64,000 nt of DNA from contig VCCP01000006.1 in the NCBI GenBank assembly GCA_005765155.1, positions 74,501 through 138,500 on the forward strand. The letters are read 5' to 3'. A program made the translations under genes and the position numbers. The number at the start of each line of letters is the position of its first letter. The first letter of the stretch is position 1. The DNA comes from Zelopaecilomyces penicillatus. Its lineage: Eukaryota; Ascomycota; Sordariomycetes; Hypocreales; Pseudodiploosporaceae. Below the pieces are notes generated by a model. It searched no databases, was not told the DNA's origin, and was given only the letters and a program-made list of their open reading frames with translations. This document shows, one piece after another, positions 10,923 to 22,976 of the stretch.

Positions 10923-12572
10923 CTAGAATCTGGCATTAGTATCTCTGATGCTGTGTCTGGCACGGCGACGTTCCTTGGGCGCTGGGGGAGAATCTCCCTC
11001 CAATCCAGATGTAAATTGACACTCGTTAAACTGCGGTTGTTTTTCTTCAATCAGCAACCCTGCTCGTTTGACGACTGGAGCCCAGGGGAGACGAGGAAAC
11101 CATAACTTACACAGTTCTGAGATGAGCAATACCGTCTAAGGCCAGGCCCGTAATCAAGCTCTTGAATATCACAAAGGTAATACGCAAGTTTGTCTTGCTG
11201 GATTCGTGTAAGACAGTCATTGCAAATGGCTTGGTCGCCACACAAGGGGTCCTATGCAAGGGTTTGTCAGCAATTGAATCAATTTTCCAGCGTGAGGACG
11301 ATGGCGGCGCTGTCCCTTTATATGCTTCAAACACAGGTGATATTAAGCGGAAATGTGGAAAAGAAAGAACCTACCGCTGCTTCCTGCAAACACTGTGTGA
11401 CTTTGGGTGACACATTCCGGGCCCCTGCCAATCCCGTGTCCAAATAGGGGCCGATATCGTCAATGCCTTGATCCTTTGCCAAAATATCAGGGTGGGCTTT
11501 GAGCATGATCTCGATGAGCTCTTTGTTCTTCCGTTGTTTAAGCTCGTCCATTATTATTTCCTCCCAATCGAAATCTTGTTTTCATCGCTCTCAAGTTCTC
11601 CACGCTCATCTTGACAAATTTCTCGGATTTTGAAGGAGGCAGACGGGCAAAGCTCTGCGACACTAAACTTGGGTCCCTATAGAACCATTGATGCTGGTCA
11701 GTCAAGCGTCCGGGTCAAGAAGAAAAGAAGGAGAAGAAGTAAAAGACACGTACAAAAGCAAAGCCGAGGCACTTTCCTGCCGTCCTGAGCTCTTTTCCTT
11801 GTCCTTCAACACAAGAGCGAGTGGCGGCGATGACCAAGCTCTTGATGAGCAAGTCGCGTCCGCAGGTCTTGTCCTGTCATTTGAGGCCCGAGCAAGGGAT
11901 TATTAGCCTTTGTACACTCTCCCACTTTCCTTTTCCCCCTGGGTAGACCAAGGTAGCAGTGCGCATATCACTCACACAAGCCTTGGCCATGCACTCATGG
12001 TATTTCTGTTGTCCGGCCACGTCAGAAGTCGATGCGCACCCCTCCTTGCTCTCTGACATGCAATATCTGCAGTGATCCTCCAGGGTTGGCGGGACGCATA
12101 AGTCGCAACCTTCTTTCTCGGGTGGTGGGCAATGGCCCTTGTGGTCGCGTCAGACCGTCGTGATTCCCAGTCGCATCATCGAGACAACCTGCTGGTCCAG
12201 CAGAGCATGGCCCATATACTACGCATAGGTTCGAGCGTCCCCGATATGCGGTACAATCCACCTAGATAGGCCTGGATTGGCATAGAGGGACGAGTATATA
12301 TGTATCCAACCGCTCAACATACATTCATCGTATCACTGCAGCCATACTGACTACCGCTATCTTTGCACGTATACTTTACGCCACGATAAATGTGACTGCT
12401 TGGCTTGGATCTTGTTACTATAGGTACTCAGACACTCTTCAACCCAACCGCCTGTTCTGGAAAACCCTACACAATATTCCTACCAAATATTAGCAATCCA
12501 AAATCCATGTCTAGCAGTTATCAACAAAGACATACCTGTCCTTACGCGCTTTCTGGATGAAGATATCAGCAT
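10923..12572 (-). CDS. Unrecognised cysteine-rich protein, multi-exon, with a possible frame break
   Basis: I do not recognise this family. Five exons are well supported on the minus strand: 11976-12137, 11754-11873, 11375-11551, 11111-11251 and 10923-11030. A sixth, 11557-11676, is open to a stop. Two weaker upstream exons (12223-12261, 12375-12479) and a start exon (12546-12572) fit the same pattern. Every exon is a multiple of three and every intron is phase 0. Introns carry GTAAGT/GTGAGT/GTACGT/GTAGGT donors and CTGAC-like branch points. The product has spaced Cys pairs (LCGHC, CDLC, CRYC, then CMAKACDKTC, CGDQAICNDC, CSSQNCFNEC), which suggests metal binding or disulfides. No signal peptide or membrane segment is seen. 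Exon 11557-11676 stops at TAA 11554-11556, while the next segment (QDFDWEEIIMDELKQRKNKE) is in another frame. Either a small intron or a 1-bp indel near 11578 is needed, or these are two genes. Confidence 0.45.
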
Positions 12573-14186
12573 GACGCAACAATAAATCGTGTTTCTCTTG
12601 GATGACTTACACACGAAAGAGTGCATTCTTCACCCTTTAATCATCAAGACATGTTAGCATAGTACTACACGGGGATTCGGGACCACAAGATTGGTTGGAC
12701 GTCGTAAGTACCGTGTTCTATAGGAAATCAATATTAGTTCCATGCTCTAATCATCATCCAGTGGATGAGTGGATGAGTGGATTGATACTGACGATTGCAT
12801 AGCCAAGTCCGCAGAGGACAAACAGGGAAAGCTGAACCTTCATCTTAACAAATTGCAAACCTCTTCCTTGTACAAGTCGAGGTTCTGTATAGAGAATGCG
12901 CCAGCTCAGAGACCCGGGGATGCGAGGGCAACGCAGCCTTTTTATTTTCGAACGATGGACTCAGTCATTGAGTCTCTCTCAACTCTCCACCCTTTCCTCT
13001 TGCAATCAAAGCTAGAGACATTTTTCCAAGACACAGTGCGGTGTCCCGTCTCGTGTGATCACGCCTCGCTAGCATTATTGCTGAAGCTTGTATTGGCTGC
13101 TGCTCTCTTCTTGTCGTCACCTTTCGAGAAAACATGTTTTTCTTTCAGCTACTACGGGATGCGGGATGTCTTATCCCAATTGGGTATCCGTGGCCTGGTG
13201 ATGATGTATCAATGATTATGAGTGGTTAGCTACACCATAACATCCTAGCTCTCATCACAGACATTCCCAGTCGCCGACCATCGCAACTCCTGAGGTAGCA
13301 TGCGCACAGACCCTCATACATGCTTGCTCTCTTCTGTGACATCCGACATACATACGAATACTATCAAAGGGAATCACAAAATAGAAATGTACTAATAGTA
13401 CGTTATACGTGTCAATTGTGTGTTTTATATTGGTTTTACTTTGGTTAAACAACCCAATCTGCTAATTACTGCTCTTTATTTTTTGTCTCCCGTATGGACT
13501 TCTTTTTTTCTCTGCTTACAATGAGATGCATCCCTTTCTTAGGATAAACTGCACTTTGAACATGTCGTATAGACTCCACGTTTACTAAATACACAAGCTA
13601 TATACTTGGCCAAAAGGATTGACTTTATGAAAACAAGTTAGGATGCGCCTCTATGTTCCTTGCATCTATAAGGGCCAAGTCGCAGTATCCAATTCTGCGA
13701 AAAAAAGTCACACGATCAGCACTCAGCCCCTAGTTTCATCAGTCCTCAACCGCCCAGACAATGAAGGACAACACCATCCAAAATGTTGGCGTAGAGAAAA
13801 AGAAAATGGGACACGACGGGGAAAAAGAAAAGAGTGCATCCTCATTGAGCAGTCTCACGCTAATACGGACTTTGCACATGGTTCGGCCCCAAAATGTCAG
13901 CTGTAGCAGATATAACAATATATAGGACATTGTACCGAGAGTTTGCCTTTTTCCCATTCACTCCATTGCCTATGCTGTAAGACCAGTTGATTATGCCCAA
14001 ATGTCACCAGAACAAAAACTGAATATAGAGAGATATGCATCCCACGTACGCCGCCGGGCGCCCCTCCCAGAAGTCATCATCAATGAATACCCCTTGCTTT
14101 CTTTCGCCTTACTCTCTTTCCCACCAACCCATGTTGCTTGCGGTAGTCAACCGTCCATAACCAATACTAGCGTGGCGGGTGCTGCT
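12573..14186. other. Intergenic, no supported gene
   Basis: A 148-codon open frame on the plus strand (12769-13215) has no recognisable domain and I do not accept it. GATGAGTG direct repeats occur near 12763-12778. Nothing else is supported. Confidence 0.5.
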
Positions 14187-15346
14187 TTATTCATCCCCAA
14201 CGGGATATAAGTGACTTCCGATATCCTTATTCATACGAAACATGTCCACTCGGGACTGTTTGAATACTGCCTGCATTTTCTCGTCGCAGCAGATCTGGCG
14301 CTTATCCTTGGGATCCTGCAGGTTGTTGGACTTGATATGCTCCCATAGTTTCTTGACGACTTGTGGCCGTGAAAGCTACGATGACACATGTCAGCATTGA
14401 GCATTGGATGTATCAACTAACCACATCACTACGCGTGCCCGTAGTGATGCATTGCCACTTGGGCATATCCGTCTTAACGACATCATATGGCGTTAGCATT
14501 GATAGACTTACCTGTGTCTCGCCACAAAGCTCTGCTAATGTGGCACTGAGTATAAAAGGCTTCTGAAACCCTCCTCCAGCCTTTCTTTTCGGCACGCCTG
14601 AATCTGCGCTTGCGTCCATCTCGCTGTCGTCATCGTCCCCAACCTTTTTGGCACTCTTCTTCCGAGGCGTCTTTTTCTTGGCATTCTTGGTATTCTTGGC
14701 TTTGTCTCCTCCACGGGTTGTGCGGCTTCTCGCGAGACTATTCTCCTGAGCTTGGAGCTGTGCAGCTAGACGAGCGTCAGCATCCTCTGTAGATGCGGAC
14801 CGTTTGGTTTTCTTTTTGACGGGCTCTGGTGATGCCGAGGGATCAGAGTCGCCGTGATCTGACGTCCCGTTTGTCGCTGCTCGTTTGTTGCTGGAATGCT
14901 CTGGCACAGGGGTAGGGGCATCGCCATCGGCTCCAGAAACCGCGTCAAAGCGATCTTCTATGAGCTTCTTTATAGCACTCTATAAAACAATACAACACGA
15001 TCAGTAAGCCATTGGCAGAAGAGCAACTAGCTACACGACACTGGAGAGGTCAAGCTATCAACCAATTCCAACGTCGAGTTGGAAAAGACGTATTTAAGTG
15101 AGTGCTGTGCCATTCCAGTTTTTCTCACCTTCTGATCGCTCAGGTCCTTGCCTCCCAGAGCCGTTTCTAGGCCTTGGCGAACCTTCTTACGCGATATCGT
15201 TTCGAGGTCTGCCGTGGCAAGTATGCCGTCGATGATGGCGGTATAACGCTCGAACTCCTCTGTGGAGACTGTAGTTGAACCATTGTTAGCGCTGATGTCC
15301 TAGCCTTTGCCCATGTTTGCATTTCGGACGCACGTGGATCACTCAT
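14187..15346 (-). CDS. DEK_C + SWIB/MDM2 domain nuclear protein (Tri1/Uaf30-like)
   Basis: Proteins of this type are small chromatin or transcription factors. Yeast Uaf30 belongs to the RNA polymerase I upstream activation factor, and Tri1 is its paralogue. There are four exons on the minus strand: 15334-15346, 15129-15268, 14512-14979 and 14187-14375. All joins keep frame, giving 269 residues. The 13-base first exon (MSDP + C) reads into LSTEEFERYTAIIDGILATA, a DEK_C helical domain (about 5-55). A basic, acidic and Ser-rich disordered middle (KKKTPRKKSAKK) likely holds the nuclear localisation signal. The SWIB domain (about 190-267) starts at GGGFQKPFILSATLAELCGE and crosses the last intron into LSRPQVVKKLWEHIKSNNLQ. 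It ends with MFRMNKDIGSHLYPVGDE just before the stop. The DEK_C plus SWIB order resembles Tri1 or Uaf30; I cannot tell which. Confidence 0.9.
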
Positions 15347-16682
15347 GATGGCCGTCTTCTACTGCACGGTGCGCGAGGTACGGCAAGCGAGTGAGACGAT
15401 ATGTCGCGTGAGGTCAGGAGAGTTTGCGCGCGCGTAACCACGCAAGAGCGATGGGCTAAGCTTCAAGCTGGAAGCACTGCCTGGTGGAAGTCGTCCAAGA
15501 AAAGAAAAAGAGACGGCGTTCGCAGAGCGACTTTGGGAGGGGAGACAGAATCGCGAAATCGCCCTCCACCCTCAAAGCATAGCCCGGCGCTGCAAACGTT
15601 TTGGTAGTGGAGGGCCACTAAAAGCCAAGGCGCTGGGGGTTCAGTACAGATGCCTCGGGATGCGCGCAATAGAGGAGCGATGGCAATGGGCGGTATGTAA
15701 ATGCGCAGGAATGCGTTTTGCAGGGCGCTTTTCGGGTTTGGCTGTGTGGTGACCTCCTTCGACGCGGATAAATGTGGATCACGAGGATCGCCAGTTAGGT
15801 AGCGCTGCAACTGCAACTGCCAGGATGATGAATTAATAGCAGCGGCAGCAGTAGGAGTCCTGGAAGTAGCCGTAGTAGTATTCGGACCGGGGCGAACGCC
15901 TCAAAGCTGATTTCAATGTCGGCGCCTTGTCTTTATACAAAAAATACAACGGACACGGAGAAGCCGCGCGCGACGAGACAGGAGGATGAGACCCAGCGGC
16001 GGGGGGCGGGAGGGAGGGTGAAGGAGGAAGAGGTCGAAGCTGTGATGGAAGGGACTCTTAAGGAAGCTGAATGGATGCCGACCGTACAAAATTCATCCGC
16101 GGTGCAGAAGGGCCGGAGCTCGAGTTGGATGTTTCGGGTATCGCCGTGGTGTGTGTGTCTGTGTTTGTGTGTGTGAATTGGAGAGTTTGGGCAGGCAAAG
16201 GTTCGTCTGGGCAGGATCATGCGGCGCGCGCGCGGCAGAGCAACGGCGGCGGCAGCGGCAGTGGGGAAGAAGTGTGGCTGGTGCTGATGCTGCTAACGAG
16301 GTTGCGCATGTTGGACCGCCATGGGATTTGACGAGACTTGTTTAAACGCCTAAAATAAACGCCTGACTGCATCTACTTACTCCTCCTCTTTTCAAACAAA
16401 CCTTGTCTCCCTCCAGCAAACCAATCAATGCAAGCACGGATATCCATTTCATATCATCATCAGCAGCAGCATTATTATCTGTATAGTGTGTGTGTATGTA
16501 TTATAACGCCGGACCAAGGCATCGCTATTATCACCAGTATCCAAAATAACACCAGCGCCCTAACATTCGAGGAGCTCCAAAATCTGAGTCTCCTTCGCCA
16601 AACCGTTGAGAGGAACCTCCCTTTCACGAATGTCAACTCCGCTCTAATTTTCATTTCCAATAATGTTCACATATCCCATTAT
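15347..16682. other. Intergenic: upstream of the SWIB gene
   Basis: No gene is supported. The stretch contains a GT microsatellite (about 16148-16175), GCGCGCGCG (about 16224-16232) and a CGG/CAG-like run (about 16241-16262). This is common in fungal promoter and UTR sequence. Confidence 0.6.
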
Positions 16683-18200
16683 CTATCGGCCCACCGGCCA
16701 TTCCCACATCACCTCTACGACCTCGTCCATCATCTTCCCCCTTTCCGAGGTATCTGGCGCTCGGTGAACATAAAGCTGCCGAAGATTTTGGCCAATCTTC
16801 TCGGAATCAATTAGAAGATAGCTCTTCTTACGGTCCGGTTCGGCCTTTTCCCTCATCGGACCCATGGTGTCATTATAGTCGAGGGCGTTTTTCCAGGTGC
16901 CCTCCAGTTGCGCCAAATCGTCGTGCTCAATGCCTCCTTGATACGAGGCAATGCTATATCCGTTAGAGAAGACTGTATCTGGTCCAAACCTCCAGCGCTG
17001 CATAAAACAGCCCCCGCAAAATTCGACTATCTTGGTCATCTTGTCGACTGGCGCACTGTGCCAGCTTTTCCAATGGTGCAGGCTCAATGGGAGTTGCCCT
17101 GATTCATAGAAGCCGCTCAAGTCACCTTCCATGTCAAGCTGGTGCAGGCCAGGTACTACTGTAAGTCGAGTCTCGGTCTTATTGTAGATGCATTGCTTCA
17201 GCAAACCATCCCCTTGCCTTACTTTGATTTCGTCCAAGCACTCATCTATCTTGGGCTCGAGCTCCTGGATCAACGGCATGCTCAAGAACACACTAGCGCC
17301 GCCATACGCCATATAGCCATGAAATCTTACAGCAGTAGAGCTCTCAGAAAGCCCGCCAAGATAGATGGATGTCGACGGGTCGTGCGCATTCAGAACGGGA
17401 ACCATTGCAGAAAGTGACGGGAAGAACGTATCGTCGTCGATGATCGTAGCCCATCTAGTCTTGTCGTTTGCGTGTCGGACAAGATCACGAACCAGGATAA
17501 AATGTTGCTCGTTGGCATCAAAAGAGCTATTTTGAGGTCGAACAGGGATGAGCTCAATCCCATTTTTAAGGTACTCGGTCGCCAGAAAATCAAGTGTGCT
17601 GTTGGTGATGTCTTTGTCGTCAACAACGGCCAGCAAGCGTGCGCCAGTGTTGCCAAGCCAGTGTGCGAACGGAGTGATGGAGTCCAATAAACGCTCATAG
17701 TTTGACGCGACACCGAAAAGCATGTCCGAAAAGTCTTGAGTTGGAAAGGGAGACGGAACCCTAAGAGTTATGGGTTTGCAACGTCTATTTCCCTGATCAT
17801 GTTGCCACCATCTGCTTTTGCAACCATGGTTTAGGCTGAGAGTCTGCCCTTTCCCTATCAACGGCCCATCGACGTCTATCACACTGGATCGATCGACACT
17901 GTTGTCTCGAACCCCACGAAAACATCGTTTCTGGAACACAATGTTGTCTGTTAAGTTATATTCTGCACGTTTTAGATAACCGAGATCCGAGGGGCAGGCT
18001 GACCCGAGCCCATTGCTGACATAGCTGGAAATGGTCGTGTGAAAGCTAGCAGGCATATCAAACCGCCACCTGTCCTCGGAGTGAGCGATGCTTATGAAAG
18101 AGGATATCCATAAGCCCGCCACAACGATGACGGCCAGCGTCAACAGTCTGAGACGAGGTGGTGGTGGGTAGCGAGACACAGAGAACATGATTTTGGACAT
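16683..18200 (-). CDS. Type II membrane glycosyltransferase, GT31/Fringe-like
   Basis: This is a single exon of 505 residues. A short basic cytosolic tail (RYPPPPRLR) precedes one membrane anchor (about residues 17-38), so the catalytic domain should face the Golgi or ER lumen. The luminal part has several N-glycosylation sequons and paired cysteines. The core carries a DxD-like metal-nucleotide-sugar motif (ATIIDDDTFFPS, Asp near 254-256). Next come YLGGLSESS and YGGASVFLSMPLI, the layout of fungal Fringe-like/GT31 proteins. Further CGGCF and HHWKSWHS motifs lie toward the C-terminus. The donor sugar and acceptor cannot be read from sequence. The ATG at 18198-18200 places the anchor at the usual distance from the N-terminus. 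Confidence 0.82.
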   Translation of the reverse strand: MSKIMFSVSRYPPPPRLRLLTLAVIVVAGLWISSFISIAHSEDRWRFDMPASFHTTISSYVSNGLGSACPSDLGYLKRAEYNLTDNIVFQKRCFRGVRDNSVDRSSVIDVDGPLIGKGQTLSLNHGCKSRWWQHDQGNRRCKPITLRVPSPFPTQDFSDMLFGVASNYERLLDSITPFAHWLGNTGARLLAVVDDKDITNSTLDFLATEYLKNGIELIPVRPQNSSFDANEQHFILVRDLVRHANDKTRWATIIDDDTFFPSLSAMVPVLNAHDPSTSIYLGGLSESSTAVRFHGYMAYGGASVFLSMPLIQELEPKIDECLDEIKVRQGDGLLKQCIYNKTETRLTVVPGLHQLDMEGDLSGFYESGQLPLSLHHWKSWHSAPVDKMTKIVEFCGGCFMQRWRFGPDTVFSNGYSIASYQGGIEHDDLAQLEGTWKNALDYNDTMGPMREKAEPDRKKSYLLIDSEKIGQNLRQLYVHRAPDTSERGKMMDEVVEVMWEWPVGR

Positions 18201-19620
18201 TCCTCGACTGCTGCAGTCTCTGGTGATCTATTCTTGCGAACACACAAAGGCAAATGATCACAACCACCGCAACGGAATCAGCGGTTCGTCGTCGATAGGT
18301 TTTCGTAGGCTTTGGTGTTGCCTCAAGCTGTGAGACTGTTCTCCCAGTGTTTTGGAATCAGATCCTCATGCGCACAAAGGTGAAGTGTCACCTCTCCGGG
18401 AGTGAAGTCGGTGTCCAGAAAATGAAAAAGAAGTATTGAAAGAAATAAAAAAAGAAAGTGTGATGGAGTCTTTAGCCGAATAAGTGAAGGCACTTGGTGA
18501 AAACGAGAAGCTGGCTGCTGACTCCCTGCCTCGACTATGATTTATGAGATTTGATTGTGCATCATGTATCGAGAATATGTATTGACTACCAAGAAAATAT
18601 TGAACAATAAATAAATAAAATTGTGAGAGGAAAGAAAACCACTGTAAATACAATGGATGGAAGAAAAAGTGAGAAAATAAATGGAAACCCCCAAAAAGCG
18701 TGAGCTTGACAAAGCTGGCAAACGGCGTTCTTGGCTGTCTTAGCTGGGAGGGGATGAGTCGGGATAGTCAGGGGGTCGGATGAGCTCATCGCCTCTCCGT
18801 CATCAGAGTACGCGTTTACTTCTCCTGGTTCAGCAACCAAAAACTGGAGCAATCAACTTGTCCCCAACTCATCTCCCAACACCTTGGCAACTTGGGTCAT
18901 TTAAGGTAGCATATAATACTCCACACACCTTACCATGCATTGCTGTAGTCCGAGCATTTTCCCTTTTTTGCCCCTTGGCGCATCTGCCGTTTTCAACAGG
19001 TTGAATCTCCTCCATCTGCCGATCTCTCTCTCTCTCTCTGTGATGTAAATGGCTGATGTTGCTACAACACAGACACAAGACACAACCGTGCCATCCCACC
19101 CTTGATGCTGATAAACCCTACCCACAGTGTCCCTTTACCTGACATTACCCTGGACATTAATACCTGTTGGAGTCGTAGCGATTCCCCTGTAATAATAGCT
19201 TGAGATCGCCAATCTCTAGGTAAAGGTGTGCTTATTAGCGAACTGACCATAACTTGGAGCAGATCCATGTCAGTGCTTTTCTTTTTTGGCAAAAGGTGGC
19301 TCCCCCGTCTTGTTGATCTGTGCTTTGCTGGATATCTTGGCAGGTGGTCGGTCCACTTAATGACCCGCCCACCATCAAGATTTCTTCTGGCAGGCGAACC
19401 ACTGGTAGCAAAGACAAGCTTATCATCACAAGTATTTACATTTGTGCCGATCAATAATGACCAAGATTACATTCGACGGCAGCTAATTTTGGGGACTAAG
19501 ATCAACCAATGTTGAATAAGGGACTACCCTAAAGCCAGCACCGAATCACAGAATCCAATGTCAAGATCCGCAAATACACAAATTGAACATTCATGATATA
19601 TTTTTGCTAGATATACATAC
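18201..19620. other. Intergenic: GT31 upstream and NAA25 downstream region
   Basis: No gene is supported on either strand. There is a TC repeat at about 19022-19040 and A/T-rich patches (about 18598-18680). Confidence 0.6.
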
Positions 19621-22600
19621 CTATGACCAGTCCACTTTCTTCCACCCCTTTATATTTGTCGCCCAACCTTCAACCAGCATAGAAATATCCTCCCTTTTTA
19701 GAATGCGCTCACCATACTCCTGCCCATCAAACGCCCATTGCATGAGCTTCGGCTCAAAGTCCCTTGATGTTATATCGACGCTTAATTTTGCGACAAGCCC
19801 CTGGCCATATTTGATAGATGATTCTGCTTCCAACTGTAATGCTTTAATCTTTGAAACAACCTCCTTGGGCAGTGTCGTTTTGCCCGACTTGTCACGTTCT
19901 CTTTCTTGCTCATTAAAGCCAAGAATCCACTGAGTTGACTTCTTTATCGCAGTTGCTGCATCGTGGAGCATTGCAACCCCATGCATCGAGCTGACTTGTC
20001 TAACCAGACTCTCGGCAGTTAGGTCTTCTCCAACCACAATCTCCATGCGCAAGGTGCTTAGTGATGCTTTCAGAGCATTTATGAGGTCATCGAATAGACT
20101 AGGTAGAGCCGCGGTTCGATCAATGCCGACACACAAAGGAATCAACGTGCTGAGCAAGCTAACGGCTTCAAAATAAACCAACTCAGAGGGCGTGACTTCG
20201 GTGATGGCGCCAACAAGGTGATTCGAAAATGAGTTGCTAAGACGATTCATATGTTCCAACAGATATACCTGGTCTGTTTCGGAACCGATTGTAGAGACCT
20301 TGTAGCTAGAGGGAGGCTTGTAAGATAAAGCGCCGTGAAAGGTTTCCGAAAGGAGGGTAAGACGAGATCGGCAACTCTGAGGTTCAAGACTTAGCAGCTA
20401 CATCAACCAAATTAGGGAGGGTTTAGCAACATACCGACGGCGCCGGTCCGATTCGGAGACTTTCGTGCAATGGTTTCCAGGAACTGGCCGCCCACGCTGG
20501 AAATGAGCCGTAATCTACCACTGGTGTGAGAGCACCATCGGACAGCATCTCGTCTGCAGGGTTGTCAGTAAGTCTGAACTAGAGAAAACACAGCCTGGGG
20601 TGCCATACTAATCCGAGGATCGGCTAACATATCTGGCAATACCTCTCCACAAAATCGGCTGGTTCTCATCCCCTCTGTCACACTCATAGCTCTAGTACAA
20701 CTCATTCGCAGATCCTCCATATACTTGGGCATCCCAATCACACTGCTATAACTCCCTGCTTCGAATGAATCTATCAAACGCCGTGGCATTCGTAATTTTA
20801 GTGAAACATGATAGTGTGAGGCGACCAGATCCATCAGTTGCCAACCCCAATCGTCACATACGGAAAGCAGAGAAGGGGACACTGTTGAAAGACGGTCGTA
20901 AAATATCGATGCCAGGGAGTCAACAATGGTGCGTTTGACTCCGATAGCCTCCCAGATCTCGCTAGCTCGATAGGGTGACCCCAGGAAGATGTATACTTGC
21001 ACTAGCAATAAAGATACCTGGCTGTGTCCTGGGTTCTGATATAGCTGAGATTCGAGCAACGCCACTGCATGGAGCAAGGAGCAAAGTGAGAATGAGACTG
21101 ATGATGTATTTGCAGGCTCTAAATGCTGACTCGGGTTGGTCAAGCTGCAATATACAATTAATATCGCAAGTTCCGGAAGTATCTCTGTCTTGATGACTTC
21201 ATCATCATTTGCTGTCTTGTTCAAAGAACTGTAGGCATCCACTGCAGCCCGATGTATTTGTGATAGACATGCTTGGCACAACTTCATATCCACTCTTTCA
21301 TCGCATACTGTGCATCGTGATGAACTACCTGCTGAGCATGTCATAATTAAGTATTGCGTTTTGAGAGATAGAAGCTGTATCCTGGTTTTGTCATGCCCCT
21401 TTGAGGACTTTTCACAAATTTGCTTTAAATGCTCGTATGCGACAAACTTCCTGCCTGGTGCGTCGAGTTGTTCAATAAAGCTCTTGACATCATTGAAGCA
21501 TGCCAGACTCGTGGATTGATCATCGATATAATTGAGAAGTTCGTGGAGCCTTGTTGATGAAGGCCGGCCATCTTCGAGGTCATTACCGTCGCTAGGTGCA
21601 AGGTCGAACGCTGCCGAAACCCGAGCTAACAGAAGGTTCCTCCTATACATGGGTCGCATGTTTTTAGAGGTCATGACTTTGGTAAGTAAATCACGAACTT
21701 CTAATCCAGCCCTATAATATCTTAGTAAAAGTTAAAAGATGCCTGGAAGACACGTTTTACTCACTGAGCATTGACTCCCTTCAGCTGAGAGGCTGCGAAG
21801 ATAAAGTGTCGCCAGATGACGATATCCGAGGCAAGCAATATAGGCTGGCCGTCTTCGTCCTTTTCTGATAAACAGTCTCTGCAAAGATTGAACATTGCTT
21901 CCCACTCGCCATCGCGACGATGCTTCTCAACAATGCGTTGGAAAAGCTCTTTTCGACCCAAGTTGAACTGTTTAACAGGGGAGAATACGGAGCTTTGGAG
22001 TAGTTTGGCAAGGTCCTCGGCGGTGCCGTGTGTCTCGACGATTTCGTAGAGAAGGAGCACCTCTTCTTCCGTTTGAATACCTCGAGCAGGAGCTTTTGTC
22101 GAATTTTCTGCTGATTCTGTTGCCACCTTGTAGAGGAAAAGGGCCATTAGTTCCAAAACTCAACATTAAAGGGGAGTGAGCATGAATTACTTGTTCTGTC
22201 GCCTGCGCTGCCCGTTCAATCTGCTTCTGTGCTAGAGTACCATAAAGTTTCTTCTTCTCTGGTGGTGACTGAGAGCTGATCTGGAGAAATACTTAGCAAA
22301 ATGAAAACCAAAATAGATAATGATGGTGTCTTCGACCCACTGAAAGCATGTGTGTGATGGCTATATTCCAGAACAGAAACGACCTTTCGTTAAGACATGA
22401 TCTGTCAATAACTGCGGCAATCTGCAAAATGTCAACCGATACTCATAACATATAGCCTCTAATAATATGGTACCTGCTGGGCTCCGTTCAAGTCCCAATG
22501 AAGCAGACATGACTCCAAGCATCTTGTCGCACCGATCTTATCCTTAGGCGAAGCTTTCACCGCCCGGACTCTCAACGTCCCTAGCGATGCTGCGAAGTCT

Positions 22601-22976
22601 TCCTCCTCTATCATGCCATGCGTAGCCCACTCAAGCAGGTCAATTGCATCCACATCCTTGACGACAGTGCCGTCCTTCACAAACTGCCAAATCGCAGTCA
22701 CACCCGCAAACTTGGCAATTGGGTCATCAAGCTGGCTCTCAGCACAGATCTTGACAATCTGTTATTTTTTCACAATTTCCGTCAGCGCCAGAACTAAGCA
22801 TTAAAAAAACCCAAAACGCCCAGACGGCCTCGATGTCTGACCTCATAGTATTGATCGTTCAACGTCCGGGCTCGCTTCTCAGCAAGCCGGATAACGACGG
22901 GCCAGTTGCTGTCCTGGAAGGCTGACTGGAGCTGGAGGTCGACCCCGTTTTTAAGCCGGGGCGTTTGGCGATTCAT
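19621..22976 (-). CDS. MDM20: N-terminal acetyltransferase B (NatB) auxiliary subunit NAA25/Mdm20
   Basis: Naa25/Mdm20 anchors the catalytic Naa20 subunit to ribosomes for co-translational acetylation of Met-Asp/Glu/Asn N-termini. There are eight exons on the minus strand: 22842-22976, 22474-22758, 22341-22421, 22191-22280, 21765-22126, 20609-21711, 20435-20553 and 19621-20397. The lengths sum to 984 codons with all phases consistent (983 residues). The N-terminus MNRQTPRLKNGVDLQLQSAF begins a TPR-like solenoid. LAEKRARTLNDQYYE joins IVKICAESQLDDPIAKFAGV across intron 1. The middle holds TPR-like helices, including TEEEVLLLYEIVETHGTAED, and a CTVCDERVDMKLCQAC cysteine cluster. The C-terminus ends GWATNIKGWKKVDWS. 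The intron 1 donor is GTCAGA, and the intron before 22126 ends in AAG rather than CAG/TAG. In-frame sequence upstream of 22976 looks like leader. Confidence 0.9.

Noticed and set aside
12769..13215. 148-codon plus-strand open frame
   Set aside because: No recognisable motif, no supporting splice structure and ordinary composition; likely chance.
16148..16175. GT-rich tract considered as a telomere-like or regulatory element
   Set aside because: It is an ordinary short microsatellite, not a TTAGGG-type array.
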